Shown: positions 9,236 to 17,863, counted from the first letter of the stretch. The stretch is DNA of 64,000 nucleotides from Deltaproteobacteria bacterium (GCA_024275145.1 JAJRZR010000055.1:1-64000); one strand, 5' to 3'. The notes: generated from the sequence alone by a model not told the origin. A program made the numbers and translations.

Positions 9236-10876
9236 TCATACCAGATATGCCAGGGCACCGGCCCCCTTGAGCCATAAAATTATGGCAAGAAATAACACCA
9301 TTGAATAGCCAATGCCTGCTACGGCGCTGAGGCAGAGGGTCTTAAGACGCCTTTTGCGCTGCTCTTCCACCGTGGGCAGATAGGGAATACAGGCGACTAC
9401 CGGCAGATTGAACGCCGCCTTGACATCATCTGGATCGTACAGCCTGTCGCTCAGAAACTCCAGCCCCAGGGCCAGCCCTGCGCCTGCACCTAATGCGAGA
9501 ACAAGGGTCATGGCCAGGATCTTTCTCACATCCGGCTTCACAGGGGTTTGGGGAATCCTTGCAGGGTCAATGACCCTGAATTGTTCACCCTTCTGCCTTC
9601 TTTCAAGGGCCTCTGCCTGCTCGGCCTCTATCTTCCTTGTCAGGAGGCTTTCATAGGTGCGTTTTAGATTATCATAGTCCCTGGTAAGATCTATCATCTC
9701 CTGCTCCCTCTTGGGGGTCTCTTCAAGCCGTTTCTGGTAAAGGGCGATCTGTTCCCTTAATTTTTTGCCATCCTCCTTCATGGCCTTGATCTCAAGGTCA
9801 AGGCTCTTGATCTGGTACCTGAGACCGACTATGATGGCGTTTTCGCGGGGTGCTTCCGTCTCTGTAGCAGAAGGGGCCTCATTCTGGCCAGCCTCCTTCC
9901 CTCCAGAAGGTGTACTAGGGCCTATCGCCGTATTCGATCCCTTTTCCTTTTCAAGCCTGGCAATCAATTTTTTTACCGCGATGACATCGGGATGGGCATC
10001 GGTATAGCGTGTCCTCAATGCCTTCAATCGTTCCTTCAACCCTTCGATCGTAGTAGGGGCCTGGACAGCAGCGGATCCCCCGTGGCCTGGGGAGACTCCC
10101 GGGGACACGGATGCCCTAAGATTTCCCTCTTCCTCTACCAGTTGACGCTGCAAGAGAAGCTTCCTGTCCTCTGCGCGCCTTATATTCTCTTGAAGGGTCT
10201 CAGACTGCTGTTGCAGGCTGTTTAGCGTGGCGAGGTTACTAGCCCGCTGTTCGGGAAGTTCCCCCATGTGCTGTATCTTGTACTGTTTTAATGCCTCCTC
10301 CCTCTTCTTCAATTCCCCGTAGACCTTTTCAAGCTCCTGTGACAGAAACTGTGCGGTTCCCCTGGCCTGGGCCTCCCGCAGCTTGAGATTCTCCTCTATG
10401 AACATGTTGGCAAGCGAATTGGTCACCTTGGTGATAAGGACCGGGTCTGTCCCCTCGTAGGAAAGTATGAAGGCATTTGTCTTGGCGTTTCTGGGACTTT
10501 CGATCTTGATCATGTTCCTCATATGTTCCACCACGGTTTCCATGGGAAGGCGTTTCCTTTTTTCAGGATAGAGGTCAAACTGCCTTATGACCTTCTCCAG
10601 ATTGGTACGGCTGGTCACCTCCTGCCATATCCCCCTGATCCTTTCCCTCACGTCACCGGTTACGGTGGATCTCACATAGGCCTCTGGAACCTTCTGGGGT
10701 ACCACTATTATAGTAGTGCTCGTACGGTAAACCTTGGTGGCGAAGAGACAAAAAAGCACCCCGGCAATCATGACAGGGATACCCGCAAGAATAATCTCCC
10801 ATTTTCTCCTGATGGCAAGGTTAAGATACCTGTCGATCAGCTGTGCCCCTTGTTGTTCCGTGCTGCTTGTTACCAT
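9236..10876 (-). CDS. Wzz-like polysaccharide chain-length determinant
   Basis: This 546-aa inner-membrane protein has a hydrophobic helix near residues 32-50 and another near 510-535. A long periplasmic region between them contains several coiled-coil stretches (about 165-260 and 345-425), rich in Glu, Lys, Gln and Leu. The N-terminal Wzz motif is followed by TTTIIVVPQKVPEAYVRST. The PxxP segment RIPQTPVKPDVRK before the second helix is characteristic. The kinase domain is absent here and encoded separately just downstream. It sets polymer length and bridges to the outer-membrane exporter. Confidence 0.9.
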   Translation of the reverse strand: MVTSSTEQQGAQLIDRYLNLAIRRKWEIILAGIPVMIAGVLFCLFATKVYRTSTTIIVVPQKVPEAYVRSTVTGDVRERIRGIWQEVTSRTNLEKVIRQFDLYPEKRKRLPMETVVEHMRNMIKIESPRNAKTNAFILSYEGTDPVLITKVTNSLANMFIEENLKLREAQARGTAQFLSQELEKVYGELKKREEALKQYKIQHMGELPEQRASNLATLNSLQQQSETLQENIRRAEDRKLLLQRQLVEEEGNLRASVSPGVSPGHGGSAAVQAPTTIEGLKERLKALRTRYTDAHPDVIAVKKLIARLEKEKGSNTAIGPSTPSGGKEAGQNEAPSATETEAPRENAIIVGLRYQIKSLDLEIKAMKEDGKKLREQIALYQKRLEETPKREQEMIDLTRDYDNLKRTYESLLTRKIEAEQAEALERRQKGEQFRVIDPARIPQTPVKPDVRKILAMTLVLALGAGAGLALGLEFLSDRLYDPDDVKAAFNLPVVACIPYLPTVEEQRKRRLKTLCLSAVAGIGYSMVLFLAIILWLKGAGALAYLV

Positions 10877-10994
10877 GAGAAATTACCCGTCATCAAAATA
10901 TGCCTGCTCTAAGGGCAGGCCTCGCTTGTGGCACCTGCGATCCTTTTGGTTGCTTTTCAATGGGAGGACAACAAAGAATCTGTGGATGTCTTCG

Positions 10995-12269
10995 TCAAAA
11001 CCATTGATGTAAAGCGGTAAGGCGCAGTATAAAGAAATTTTCCCTGTACTCACTTTCAGGATCTGAAGAGGTTCTTTCCCTGTGCGACATCTCGGCTGAT
11101 CCACTGAGCCATGGCAGGATCTGGTACGTAGGCCCGAGAACCGTATTCCACGTCTCATAACGATAGCCCTCTCCCCCTTCGGATTTTTCGTAGAGGTACG
11201 AGGTAGTCCAATGAATGCGGGACTTTGGAGAAAGGGAATAGGAACCAGAAAGGGTAATCCCCCTGTACTTGACCAATCCCCTGTCCTCTGCATCGGTATA
11301 TTCATATCTTACCCCACCGTTTCCTGCCAAAGTCACGGTGGCGTGCTGAAAGCTCCTGGACACCGATGCCGTATAGGAAGCCCCGGTATTCTGGCTCCCC
11401 TTGTAGGGATCGTAATAATATATACCGACGTCGCCTGCCAGGCTCCACACAGGCCCAACGTATTGATCGAATCCCGCCGAGAGCCTGTGTACATTATAAT
11501 CCTCTTCGTCGGGATCCTCGGAGGAAAACATATCCAATCCGTAATCTAGATGAATCCTCAAATGGGGTGAGGACCTCCACTGGTAACCCGTGGTGACGGA
11601 TTCGATCCTGCGTGGAGCTACGCGTTCGTATTCAGTCCTTTCCCATGAATATCCAAGGGTAATCCCGTGGTGTTCATTAAACCAATAATCCAGGGAGACG
11701 CGCGGGCCGTACTCCTGATCATCCTCGATCAGCGGGTCCTTGTTCTGCAAGCGGCTGTCCATATATGAAATGGTCAATGAATTTAGCCTTCTGAATTCAC
11801 AGGAGAATCCCGTCTCTGCGGTATTCCTGGAATATTCGTTCCTGTTCTGACGCACAGCGGTGATCGTGGGATCCTGCTCGATGGGTTCCTGGGTCCGGTA
11901 ATAACGCTCCGACAGGAACCAGGATATGGCACGGGATAGTTGTTGATTCCACCTGAGCTCACCCGAATGCCCTATGTAATTGTTGTCAGAATGATTCTTG
12001 AAGGTAACAGAAGTGAACACATAGTGCGCATCGAACCTCCTGTGCATGCCTTCATCTGTCAGGCCAAGACTCAATGCCAGATCGGTTTCAAAATCAGAGG
12101 TCTCATGACTGGGTCGCAAATAGATATTGCTATCATAGGATTGTTCAAGTTCCACTCCTGCTGTCGGATGCCAATCGGCCGTACAATTTTTCACAATGAG
12201 GAATTCAAACAAAACGACACACATCAAGAATCTCAAAAAAAGAAGCCACTTGTTACCTGTCCGGGCCAT
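10995..12269 (-). CDS. Outer-membrane beta-barrel protein of the EPS locus
   Basis: A 424-aa protein with an N-terminal signal peptide (hydrophobic residues about 8-30). It is followed by alternating short strands rich in Tyr, Trp, Ser and Arg separated by polar turns, and ends with aromatic Phe. This pattern (GVELEQSYDSNIYLRP near the start, ending LRLTALHQWF) matches the uncharacterised beta-barrels of exosortase/PEP-CTERM-type EPS clusters. It probably forms part of the outer-membrane route for the polymer together with the export protein. Specific function is inferred from position only. Confidence 0.75.
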   Translation of the reverse strand: MARTGNKWLLFLRFLMCVVLFEFLIVKNCTADWHPTAGVELEQSYDSNIYLRPSHETSDFETDLALSLGLTDEGMHRRFDAHYVFTSVTFKNHSDNNYIGHSGELRWNQQLSRAISWFLSERYYRTQEPIEQDPTITAVRQNRNEYSRNTAETGFSCEFRRLNSLTISYMDSRLQNKDPLIEDDQEYGPRVSLDYWFNEHHGITLGYSWERTEYERVAPRRIESVTTGYQWRSSPHLRIHLDYGLDMFSSEDPDEEDYNVHRLSAGFDQYVGPVWSLAGDVGIYYYDPYKGSQNTGASYTASVSRSFQHATVTLAGNGGVRYEYTDAEDRGLVKYRGITLSGSYSLSPKSRIHWTTSYLYEKSEGGEGYRYETWNTVLGPTYQILPWLSGSAEMSHRERTSSDPESEYRENFFILRLTALHQWF

Positions 12270-12413
12270 CTCTGTCCCCTGTAAAATTCATGTCTGCCCG
12301 GCTGCTTGCCCAGGCAGCCCGTAACATTGATCGTGCCTTAAGGCATTACTATTCCACAGGCTACGATCAACCCCTCAAAGGATCGCTATTGGCCAAGGGT
12401 TGAAGGAGGTATC

Positions 12414-13049
12414 CTATGGTACAATTATTGTGTCACCTGGCTTTAAGAGGATGTTTTGTTCAAGATCCTTTCCCTTGGAAACCTTCTTGTAATTGAATTT
12501 GATACGTATCTGTTTACCGTTTTCCTTCCTAAGAATTATTATATGCCCTTCATCGGCCCATTCAGCGAATCCGCCCGCAAGGCTCAGCGCCTGCAAAACC
12601 GTCAGCCCAGCGCGTAATGGGTACTGACCGGGTGTATTAACCTTGCCCATGACATAGACATTTCTGCTGTTTATTTCATTAACCGCCACTGATACCGTGG
12701 GGTTTTCCACAAACCTGGACAGTCCTTTCTCGATTCTCCTCTTGAGCTCCAATGGGGTCAGGCCTGCCGCCTTTACATCATTCAGCAGAGGAAGGGTGAT
12801 TTTCCCATCGGGACGAACCGGTATTGTCTTTGAAAGGTTTGGCTCCCGCCATACCTGGATCTCAATCACGTCCCCTGGACCTATCACATAGTCATGGCCC
12901 TGCCTACCAGAAGAAGACTGACCCCAGGAACATGCGGGATACCATAGAAGTACTGACAGCAAGCAGGCCAGCAAGATACGATTACGTATCACACGATGAT
13001 TATCCGCTCCATGAGGAACCATACCCAAGATACCACGACATGCCATCAT
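12414..13049 (-). CDS. Polysaccharide biosynthesis/export protein (Wza-like)
   Basis: This periplasmic or outer-membrane secretin-like protein starts, after a signal peptide, with YVIGPGDVIEIQVW, the classic Poly_export motif. A SLBB domain follows (NVYVMGKVNTPGQYPLRAG, then TVLQALSLAGGF), with KPGDTIIVP at the end. I placed the start at the ATG at 13049 because GGAG lies 8 bp upstream and the HNH stop is 2 bp away; a longer frame from 13088 lacks a ribosome site. The mature protein would begin after about 40 residues. The Cys near the cleavage site (WYPAC) is a poor lipobox, so lipidation is doubtful. Confidence 0.88.
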   Translation of the reverse strand: MMACRGILGMVPHGADNHRVIRNRILLACLLSVLLWYPACSWGQSSSGRQGHDYVIGPGDVIEIQVWREPNLSKTIPVRPDGKITLPLLNDVKAAGLTPLELKRRIEKGLSRFVENPTVSVAVNEINSRNVYVMGKVNTPGQYPLRAGLTVLQALSLAGGFAEWADEGHIIILRKENGKQIRIKFNYKKVSKGKDLEQNILLKPGDTIIVP

Positions 13050-13051
13050 AC

Positions 13052-13366
13052 CTAGGGCTCCTTTTTGGTCTTGAGATATTCTTCCCATTCAAATGGCAAC
13101 AAGTAACTTTTTTTATTATTACATTCCTTACATGCAGGAACCAGGTTGTTTTTTGTACTTTTGCCCCCCCGAATCAGGGGTACGACATGATCCATTGTAA
13201 GCTCCCCTGGCTCTATATTCCTGCCACAATAATAACATCTTCCCTGTGCACATTTCTGTTTCCACCACCGGGTTGACCTTAATTTCCTTGCCTTATTTTT
13301 TTCAATGCTGATATCCTTTTCGGCAACAGGGCTAAAAAAAAGAATCGGTACTTTCTCTTTTTTCAT
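13052..13366 (-). CDS. HNH endonuclease-domain protein
   Basis: A 104-aa protein with a complete single HNH zinc-binding fold: Cys44-x2-Cys47, Asp59-His60 in MDHVVPLIRGG, Asn74, and Cys79-x2-Cys82 in ACKECNN. It resembles stand-alone McrA-type HNH nucleases found widely in bacteria. It is the first gene of the minus-strand EPS block and ends 2 bp before the export protein, so the two are probably co-transcribed. There are no companion methylase or mobile-element genes. Substrate and role are unknown; a housekeeping or repair function is as likely as a link to the EPS genes. Confidence 0.8.
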   Translation of the reverse strand: MKKEKVPILFFSPVAEKDISIEKNKARKLRSTRWWKQKCAQGRCYYCGRNIEPGELTMDHVVPLIRGGKSTKNNLVPACKECNNKKSYLLPFEWEEYLKTKKEP

Positions 13367-13727
13367 ATATTGCTTAAAGATGATATGCTTATATTCAGAC
13401 TAGAATGATATGGATGCGGGCGTCAGGTATTTAGGCATATACGTGAACATAGAGCCTTCATGTACCCCATACCTTTGGCCTCACATCCAGGGACAGAATG
13501 TATTTTTATGGTAGTTTGTTTCACATAAATCTACCATGTCTCTTGTGAAAAACACAGGCACCAGACCAATATGTGCAAAATTTTATCGTGAATTCATAAC
13601 ACTGATCAGGGCCGGATTTTCAGGCCCTGGCTGTAGCCTAGGTATACGGACTGCAAAGACTTATAATATTATTGAAGCGAAGCCAAAAAGATAACAGTAT
13701 CTCCGGGTAATTCTTTTCAGGACAAAC
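13367..13727. other. 361-bp divergent intergenic region
   Basis: This lies between the HNH/EPS operon (leftward) and the HDOD gene (rightward), so it should carry both promoters. An inverted repeat ATGGTAG-N16-CTACCAT at 13508-13537 could be an operator. I see no strong sigma-70 boxes, no gene and no copy of the repeat families. Confidence 0.45.
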
Positions 13728-14666
13728 GTGAAGGACAAAACAAAGATTAATTCTATCCGGCCCCGGCCAGCAAGCCCACTTGAACAAAAAAGGCAACGGG
13801 TCCTTCTTTACGCGCTACAATGCGAGATACCCGCCATTGGTTTCCACGTGCGCTCCCTGCTTTCTCTGGCGGCCACACCTAGCGTTTCAGCCCCGGCCCT
13901 TTCCGACATCGTCTTGCTCGATTATGGCCTTACCACAAAATTTCTGAAGACGATAAATTCAGCCTTTTTTTCACCCACCAGAAAACCAGTTTTGTCGATG
14001 CGTCGTATCATGGTCCTGATGGGCCTGGAAAATATCGTAAAAACAGCCTCATCCCTTCCCACCATTACCGGCAACAGACACCTCGATGACCGTGATCCCG
14101 TAATTGAAATAATGGCCTTGTCCATTTTGGCATCTTCCATAGCATCGGGTTTGTCGAAATATATAGACGTGGAGCCTGAGGAATTAATGATCTGTGCCAT
14201 GCTCCAATCCCTGGGAGATATCCTTATGGCATTTGTTATGGGTGATGTCTATAATATCCTCTCAGGTAAAAGAATAATCCCCGATGCCCAAAGAATTTTC
14301 AAAAAACGGACAGGATGGCTCCCCAGGGAACTGGGCATTTCAGTGGCGAGGAAATGGAACCTGCCTGAAATGCTGAGACAATGTATTATGCCCCCCAAGT
14401 GTGGCCTTGCCAGGATTGGTAAAAAAAAGGCCTCCATTATTGCTGCCTCTTCTGGTATCCACAGATTGATCGAATCGCTTAAGAAAAGACACCGTACGGC
14501 ACGTTATCAGAAGGATAGCCGGGATGCCCTAGCCCGGAATTTGAAGATAGACGAACGGCTGATAACCCGCAGCCTCGAATCGGGCGTCACCAAATTTCGG
14601 GAAAAAAATCCCCTGTTGTATGATCTTCTCTACAAAAAGAACCTGCTGACCAGATTAGAGATTTAG
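13728..14666 (+). CDS. HDOD-domain protein
   Basis: A 312-aa protein with an N-terminal HDOD region (residues about 20-215): the segment from LLYALQCEIPAIGF through the helix FLKTINSAFFSP and the MGLENIVKTASS element is typical of this HD-related output domain. HDOD proteins are mostly regulatory and often lack nuclease activity. The C-terminal part (about 230-312) is basic and unassigned. The start is a GTG at 13728. The stop overlaps the next start by one base (TAGTG), so translation of the KptA-like gene is probably coupled to it. Its function in the cell cannot be named. Confidence 0.8.
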   Translation: MKDKTKINSIRPRPASPLEQKRQRVLLYALQCEIPAIGFHVRSLLSLAATPSVSAPALSDIVLLDYGLTTKFLKTINSAFFSPTRKPVLSMRRIMVLMGLENIVKTASSLPTITGNRHLDDRDPVIEIMALSILASSIASGLSKYIDVEPEELMICAMLQSLGDILMAFVMGDVYNILSGKRIIPDAQRIFKKRTGWLPRELGISVARKWNLPEMLRQCIMPPKCGLARIGKKKASIIAASSGIHRLIESLKKRHRTARYQKDSRDALARNLKIDERLITRSLESGVTKFREKNPLLYDLLYKKNLLTRLEI

Positions 14667-15448
14667 TGGATAAACGCCGTCAAAAACATCTCGAAAAGAC
14701 ATTGCTGGCCATACTTGGACGAAGACCAGACCTGTTTGGGGTGGTACTTGACAAAGACGGTTGGCTTCCCCTTAAGGAGCTTCACAAGGCTCTTATGGAC
14801 GAAACATCACTGCGATATCTGACGCCCAGGTCATTAAAACAATCCTTGGCCCTGTACCTGCCAGAAAAGTTCGACCTTCGTGAAAACATGGTCCGGGCAA
14901 AACCTGGATACCGTGCGGATGGGCTCACCGAACATATCGATGTCAGCCCGCCGGAAGACCTGTTTATTTGTGTCCGTCCCACGGCCTTGGAGGCGATAAG
15001 GACAAATGGACTGAGGCCTGCATCCACAACGAGGTGGATTGTTCTTGCCAGGGACAAGGAGATGGCATTTAAAATGGGTAGGCGCCGCCATAACAATCCT
15101 GTCCTGGTCGAGATCCGTGCAGCCCTGGCCCATGAAAGGGGGATTACCTTCTTGAGAGCGGGTGAACTCCTGTATCTGGCAAGGGAGATCCCACGATCCT
15201 GGATCAAGCTCCCATATCACCCTGCTGAGAAAAGGCAAGCCCCTGTATCAGGGCCAGGGAAAAGGAAGACGGGAGAGAAAAGAGAAACTAACGGGGCTTC
15301 CAAGGCCACGGACGCAATGCAGCATGCTGGTTCATTTTTCCCCAAGGGCATGGTTAGGATATCCGGCAACCCTGCAAAGCTGATCCGCCAACGCAAAAGA
15401 AGGAAAGACAAGGACAAATCCAGGCGAAAAGGGGCAAAGGGGGGGTAA
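14666..15448 (+). CDS. KptA/Tpt1-like protein lacking the catalytic Arg-His pair
   Basis: The 260-aa protein follows the RNA 2'-phosphotransferase layout: an N-terminal winged region with DKDGWLPLKEL (residues 29-39), then RAKPGYR (77-83), then an ADP-ribosyltransferase-like half with GLRP, TTRWIVLARDKEMAFKMG and EIPRSWI. KptA normally uses an Arg-His pair in its first helix, GHS after the RA motif and Tyr-His-Gly-Thr at the start of the second half. Here these positions read Gly-Arg (18-19), Gly-Tyr-Arg and Phe-Ile-Cys-Val. Later arginines (Arg123, Arg139-141) remain. A basic tail of about 70 residues follows (ending KDKSRRKGAKGG). NAD-dependent 2'-phosphate removal is therefore unlikely. 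Start GTG, coupled to the HDOD gene. Confidence 0.75.
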   Translation: MDKRRQKHLEKTLLAILGRRPDLFGVVLDKDGWLPLKELHKALMDETSLRYLTPRSLKQSLALYLPEKFDLRENMVRAKPGYRADGLTEHIDVSPPEDLFICVRPTALEAIRTNGLRPASTTRWIVLARDKEMAFKMGRRRHNNPVLVEIRAALAHERGITFLRAGELLYLAREIPRSWIKLPYHPAEKRQAPVSGPGKRKTGEKRETNGASKATDAMQHAGSFFPKGMVRISGNPAKLIRQRKRRKDKDKSRRKGAKGG

Positions 15449-15454
15449 CAGGAG

Positions 15455-16840
15455 ATGAGGATCAGGAACACGGCAGGTCTTTTTTACATCGCCATGTTCA
15501 GCCTGCTTTGTGCCCTCGTTACACCTGAAAGGGCTGTTGCAAGGATGTCGATCCAGCAGGAAAGAGAGCTTGGAATGAAATTGCTCAGGATGATCGAATC
15601 CCAGGTACGGATGGTAAAGGACCCTGAGACCATAAAATACGTGACCGATGTGGGCCAAAAGGTCCTGAACGTGGTGCATGGCAAGTACTTTCACTATCGC
15701 TTTTTTGTGATAAATGATGAGGCACTTAATGCGTTTGCCATCCCGGGAGGCCTCATTTTTGTCCATTCTGGCCTGTTGATGGCAATTGATTCTGAGGATG
15801 AATTGGCCTGCGTTTTGGCCCACGAGATTGGGCACGTCCAGGGAAGACACATAGCCCGGCGCATGGACAGGATGAAGGCTGTCAACATAGGCACTGCTGC
15901 GCTTGCTCTGGCAGGCCTTTTTCTGGGGAGCAGCCAGGCGGGCTCAGCGGTCTTGACAAGCTCGCTGGCGCTCAATGCCTCCATCTCCCTCAAATACAGC
16001 CGGGAGGACGAGGAAGAGGCGGACAGAAGGGCCTTTCAATGGCTATGCCAGGCGGGTTTTGACCCGAGAGGCCTTGTCGCCATCCTGAAAAAGATGCAAA
16101 GGAACAGATTCCTGGGCTCGGATGCAATCCCCAGTTACCTGTCCACTCACCCAGGAACAAGCCAACGCATAACCTATCTGGAGGATTTGTGGAAAGGGCA
16201 TCCGTGTAAGGAAAGGGTAAAAGAGGACCCTTTTCTCCTAAGACGGATCCAGACCAAGTTGGCTGTCTTGGCAGGAGACCCGGCCACCCTTATCAACAGA
16301 TACCGCCAAGAGGTAAAAAAGGAGCCGCACAGATGGGAACCTCTCTATGGATTGGCGTTATCACAACTGGCATTCCGTGACTATAGTGACTCCATTGAAA
16401 CCTTTAAGAGGTTGTTATCCCTGATCCCTGGCAGGCCATGTTTCAAGATAGACATGGCAAGGGCCTATTTTGAATCAGGCCAATACCAAAAATCCATACA
16501 CATCCTTTCCCCATATTATGATAAAAATCCACAGGATGAGGTAGCCGGTTTTTATCTTGCTCAGGCATATCTTGAGCTGGGTCAACCCCAAAGGGCGCTG
16601 CCCATCTTCAAAAGAATAGAAACCGGCTGGCCGGCCCCGGCCAGTTTGTATTTTCAGATGGGCGGCTGCTATGCAGCGATGAACATGGCCGGCGAGGCCC
16701 ACTATTATTTTTATCAATATTACAAGTTGTTACCTGACGACCAAGCGGCCAGCTACCACAGGCAGAAGGCCCTGGAGTTGCTGCCGAAGGACAGCAAACT
16801 GTACAGGGCTATAAGATCGAGCACGAAGCCAAGCTACTAG
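15455..16840 (+). CDS. bepA: BepA-like M48 metalloprotease with TPR repeats
   Basis: A periplasmic zinc protease/chaperone for outer-membrane assembly. The 461-aa protein has a signal peptide (cleavage near residue 30), the zinc motif HEIGH at 123-127 and the third ligand region REDEEEAD at about 183-190. It then shows the STHPGTSQRI motif and several TPR units from about residue 290 to 450. The family is YfgC/BepA. The ATG at 15455 has AGGAG close upstream, 6 bp after the KptA-like stop. It may share a transcript with the two genes before it, though no functional link is evident. Confidence 0.92.
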   Translation: MRIRNTAGLFYIAMFSLLCALVTPERAVARMSIQQERELGMKLLRMIESQVRMVKDPETIKYVTDVGQKVLNVVHGKYFHYRFFVINDEALNAFAIPGGLIFVHSGLLMAIDSEDELACVLAHEIGHVQGRHIARRMDRMKAVNIGTAALALAGLFLGSSQAGSAVLTSSLALNASISLKYSREDEEEADRRAFQWLCQAGFDPRGLVAILKKMQRNRFLGSDAIPSYLSTHPGTSQRITYLEDLWKGHPCKERVKEDPFLLRRIQTKLAVLAGDPATLINRYRQEVKKEPHRWEPLYGLALSQLAFRDYSDSIETFKRLLSLIPGRPCFKIDMARAYFESGQYQKSIHILSPYYDKNPQDEVAGFYLAQAYLELGQPQRALPIFKRIETGWPAPASLYFQMGGCYAAMNMAGEAHYYFYQYYKLLPDDQAASYHRQKALELLPKDSKLYRAIRSSTKPSY

Positions 16841-17242
16841 TTATGATCATGCAATGTCGTAGGATTTCGTTGCTATTTTTTGTGCCTGAAAGACGTGGCT
16901 TGATAAACATAGATATGGCGTCATGTAACTAGAAACCGTGACAGAGTAGGCGTAAAAATAACAAGCAAAAAACGCTAATTCATGATTGACTTAAACCCAG
17001 GGCTATCTATAAAAGGCCGGCAATTTTATTCAAGGTGAGGCGCTTGGAAAGAATAATTGAAGGTATCTTGTTGATATTTCGAATATCTTTCTCATATGCA
17101 ACAAAGCAATAGGACAAAAGGGCAATTTGGCGTGAAAATGCATCCGCCATCGCTCCGGTTGCATTTTCGTGCCCTTGGGGTGCGGTGCCAACGATACGGG
17201 CCGCATGAGAGATATCCTGGGCGGAGGCACCTGGCGAATACT
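16841..17242. other. 402-bp gap before lspA with a palindromic repeat
   Basis: The right part (17128-17212) is a copy of the 80-bp repeat in the same orientation as lspA. The left part is AT-rich with a GATATT-TCG-AATATC palindrome near 17074. No gene was recognised. The open frame from 17096 into lspA is created by the repeat and is not a real N-terminus. Confidence 0.55.
17128..17212 (+). repeat. 80-bp palindromic repeat
   Basis: Contains GGCGTGAAAATGCATCC, CGGTTGCATTTTCGTGCCC, TTGGGGTGCGGTGCCAACG and ATACGGGCCGCATGAGAG. The GTGAAAATGCA and TGCATTTTCGT arms pair almost perfectly. It reads through in the lspA frame as an artificial N-terminal extension. Confidence 0.75.
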
Positions 17243-17749
17243 ATGAATACTGGCTATTTCAAGAGGATCTACCCATTTCTAGTAGTTTCAGCACTTGTAA
17301 TAATGGTAGATCAGGCAACCAAATACATGGTCCTTTCGGCCCTTAGTCTACATGAAATCAGGCCTGTCATCCCCGGGTTGTTCAACCTGATCTATGTGAC
17401 CAATACCGGGGCAGCATTTGGTTTCCTTGCGGGCAGTGAAAAGTGGCGACACCTGTTCTTCATGTCGATAGGCATTGCAGCGCTAGGTGGTCTCGTATAC
17501 TTGCTCGTGGTTTCCAGGACCAGGGATCCGTTATTCTTCTGGGGATTATCCCTGATACTTGGAGGGGCATCAGGGAACCTCATTGACAGGGTTTTGCGGA
17601 AACACGTTATCGATTTCCTGGACTTTTACATCGGTTCATATCACTGGCCGGCCTTCAACATCGCCGATTCGGCCATTACGGTCGGGGGAATCATGCTGGC
17701 CGTTCATCTTCTCAGGCATACATCCTCTGCCGGGGTACAGGACGGTTGA
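17243..17749 (+). CDS. lspA: Lipoprotein signal peptidase
   Basis: This aspartyl peptidase of the inner membrane cleaves prolipoprotein signal peptides. The protein is 168 aa from the ATG at 17243 (MNTGYFKRIYPFLVV). It has four hydrophobic segments and the conserved VDQATK (residues 22-27), NTGAAFG, GNLIDRV with Asp115, and FNIADSAI with Asp142 as the catalytic pair. The longer open frame starting at 17096 is rejected because its extra 49 residues are translated from the palindromic repeat. A GGAGG lies about 15 bp before the ATG. It probably has its own promoter. Confidence 0.95.
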   Translation: MNTGYFKRIYPFLVVSALVIMVDQATKYMVLSALSLHEIRPVIPGLFNLIYVTNTGAAFGFLAGSEKWRHLFFMSIGIAALGGLVYLLVVSRTRDPLFFWGLSLILGGASGNLIDRVLRKHVIDFLDFYIGSYHWPAFNIADSAITVGGIMLAVHLLRHTSSAGVQDG

Positions 17750-17810
17750 AAGGGACTCGGTATTCACAAGATCCCTCTTTGCCAATTTTTCATTTTTTTA
17801 TCCTCGGGTA

Positions 17811-17838
17811 TTGCATTCCAAACAAACATGTTTATATT
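17811..17838 (+). promoter_or_regulatory. Sigma-70-type promoter of groESL
   Basis: TTGCAT (17811-17816) and TATATT (17833-17838) are separated by 16 bp, giving a good -35/-10 pair. The CIRCE operator begins inside the -10, so HrcA binding would block RNA polymerase. Confidence 0.7.
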
Positions 17839-17863
17839 AGCACTCGTCGTAAGCGGGTGCTAA
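17837..17863 (+). promoter_or_regulatory. CIRCE operator (HrcA-binding site)
   Basis: TTAGCACTC-N9-GGGTGCTAA differs from the CIRCE consensus TTAGCACTC-N9-GAGTGCTAA by one base. It lies about 170 bp upstream of groES and indicates heat-shock repression by HrcA, whose gene is not in the window. Confidence 0.93.

Noticed and set aside
17096..17242. 49-residue N-terminal extension of LspA
   Set aside because: Encoded by the palindromic repeat; LspA homologues start at MNTGYF-like positions.
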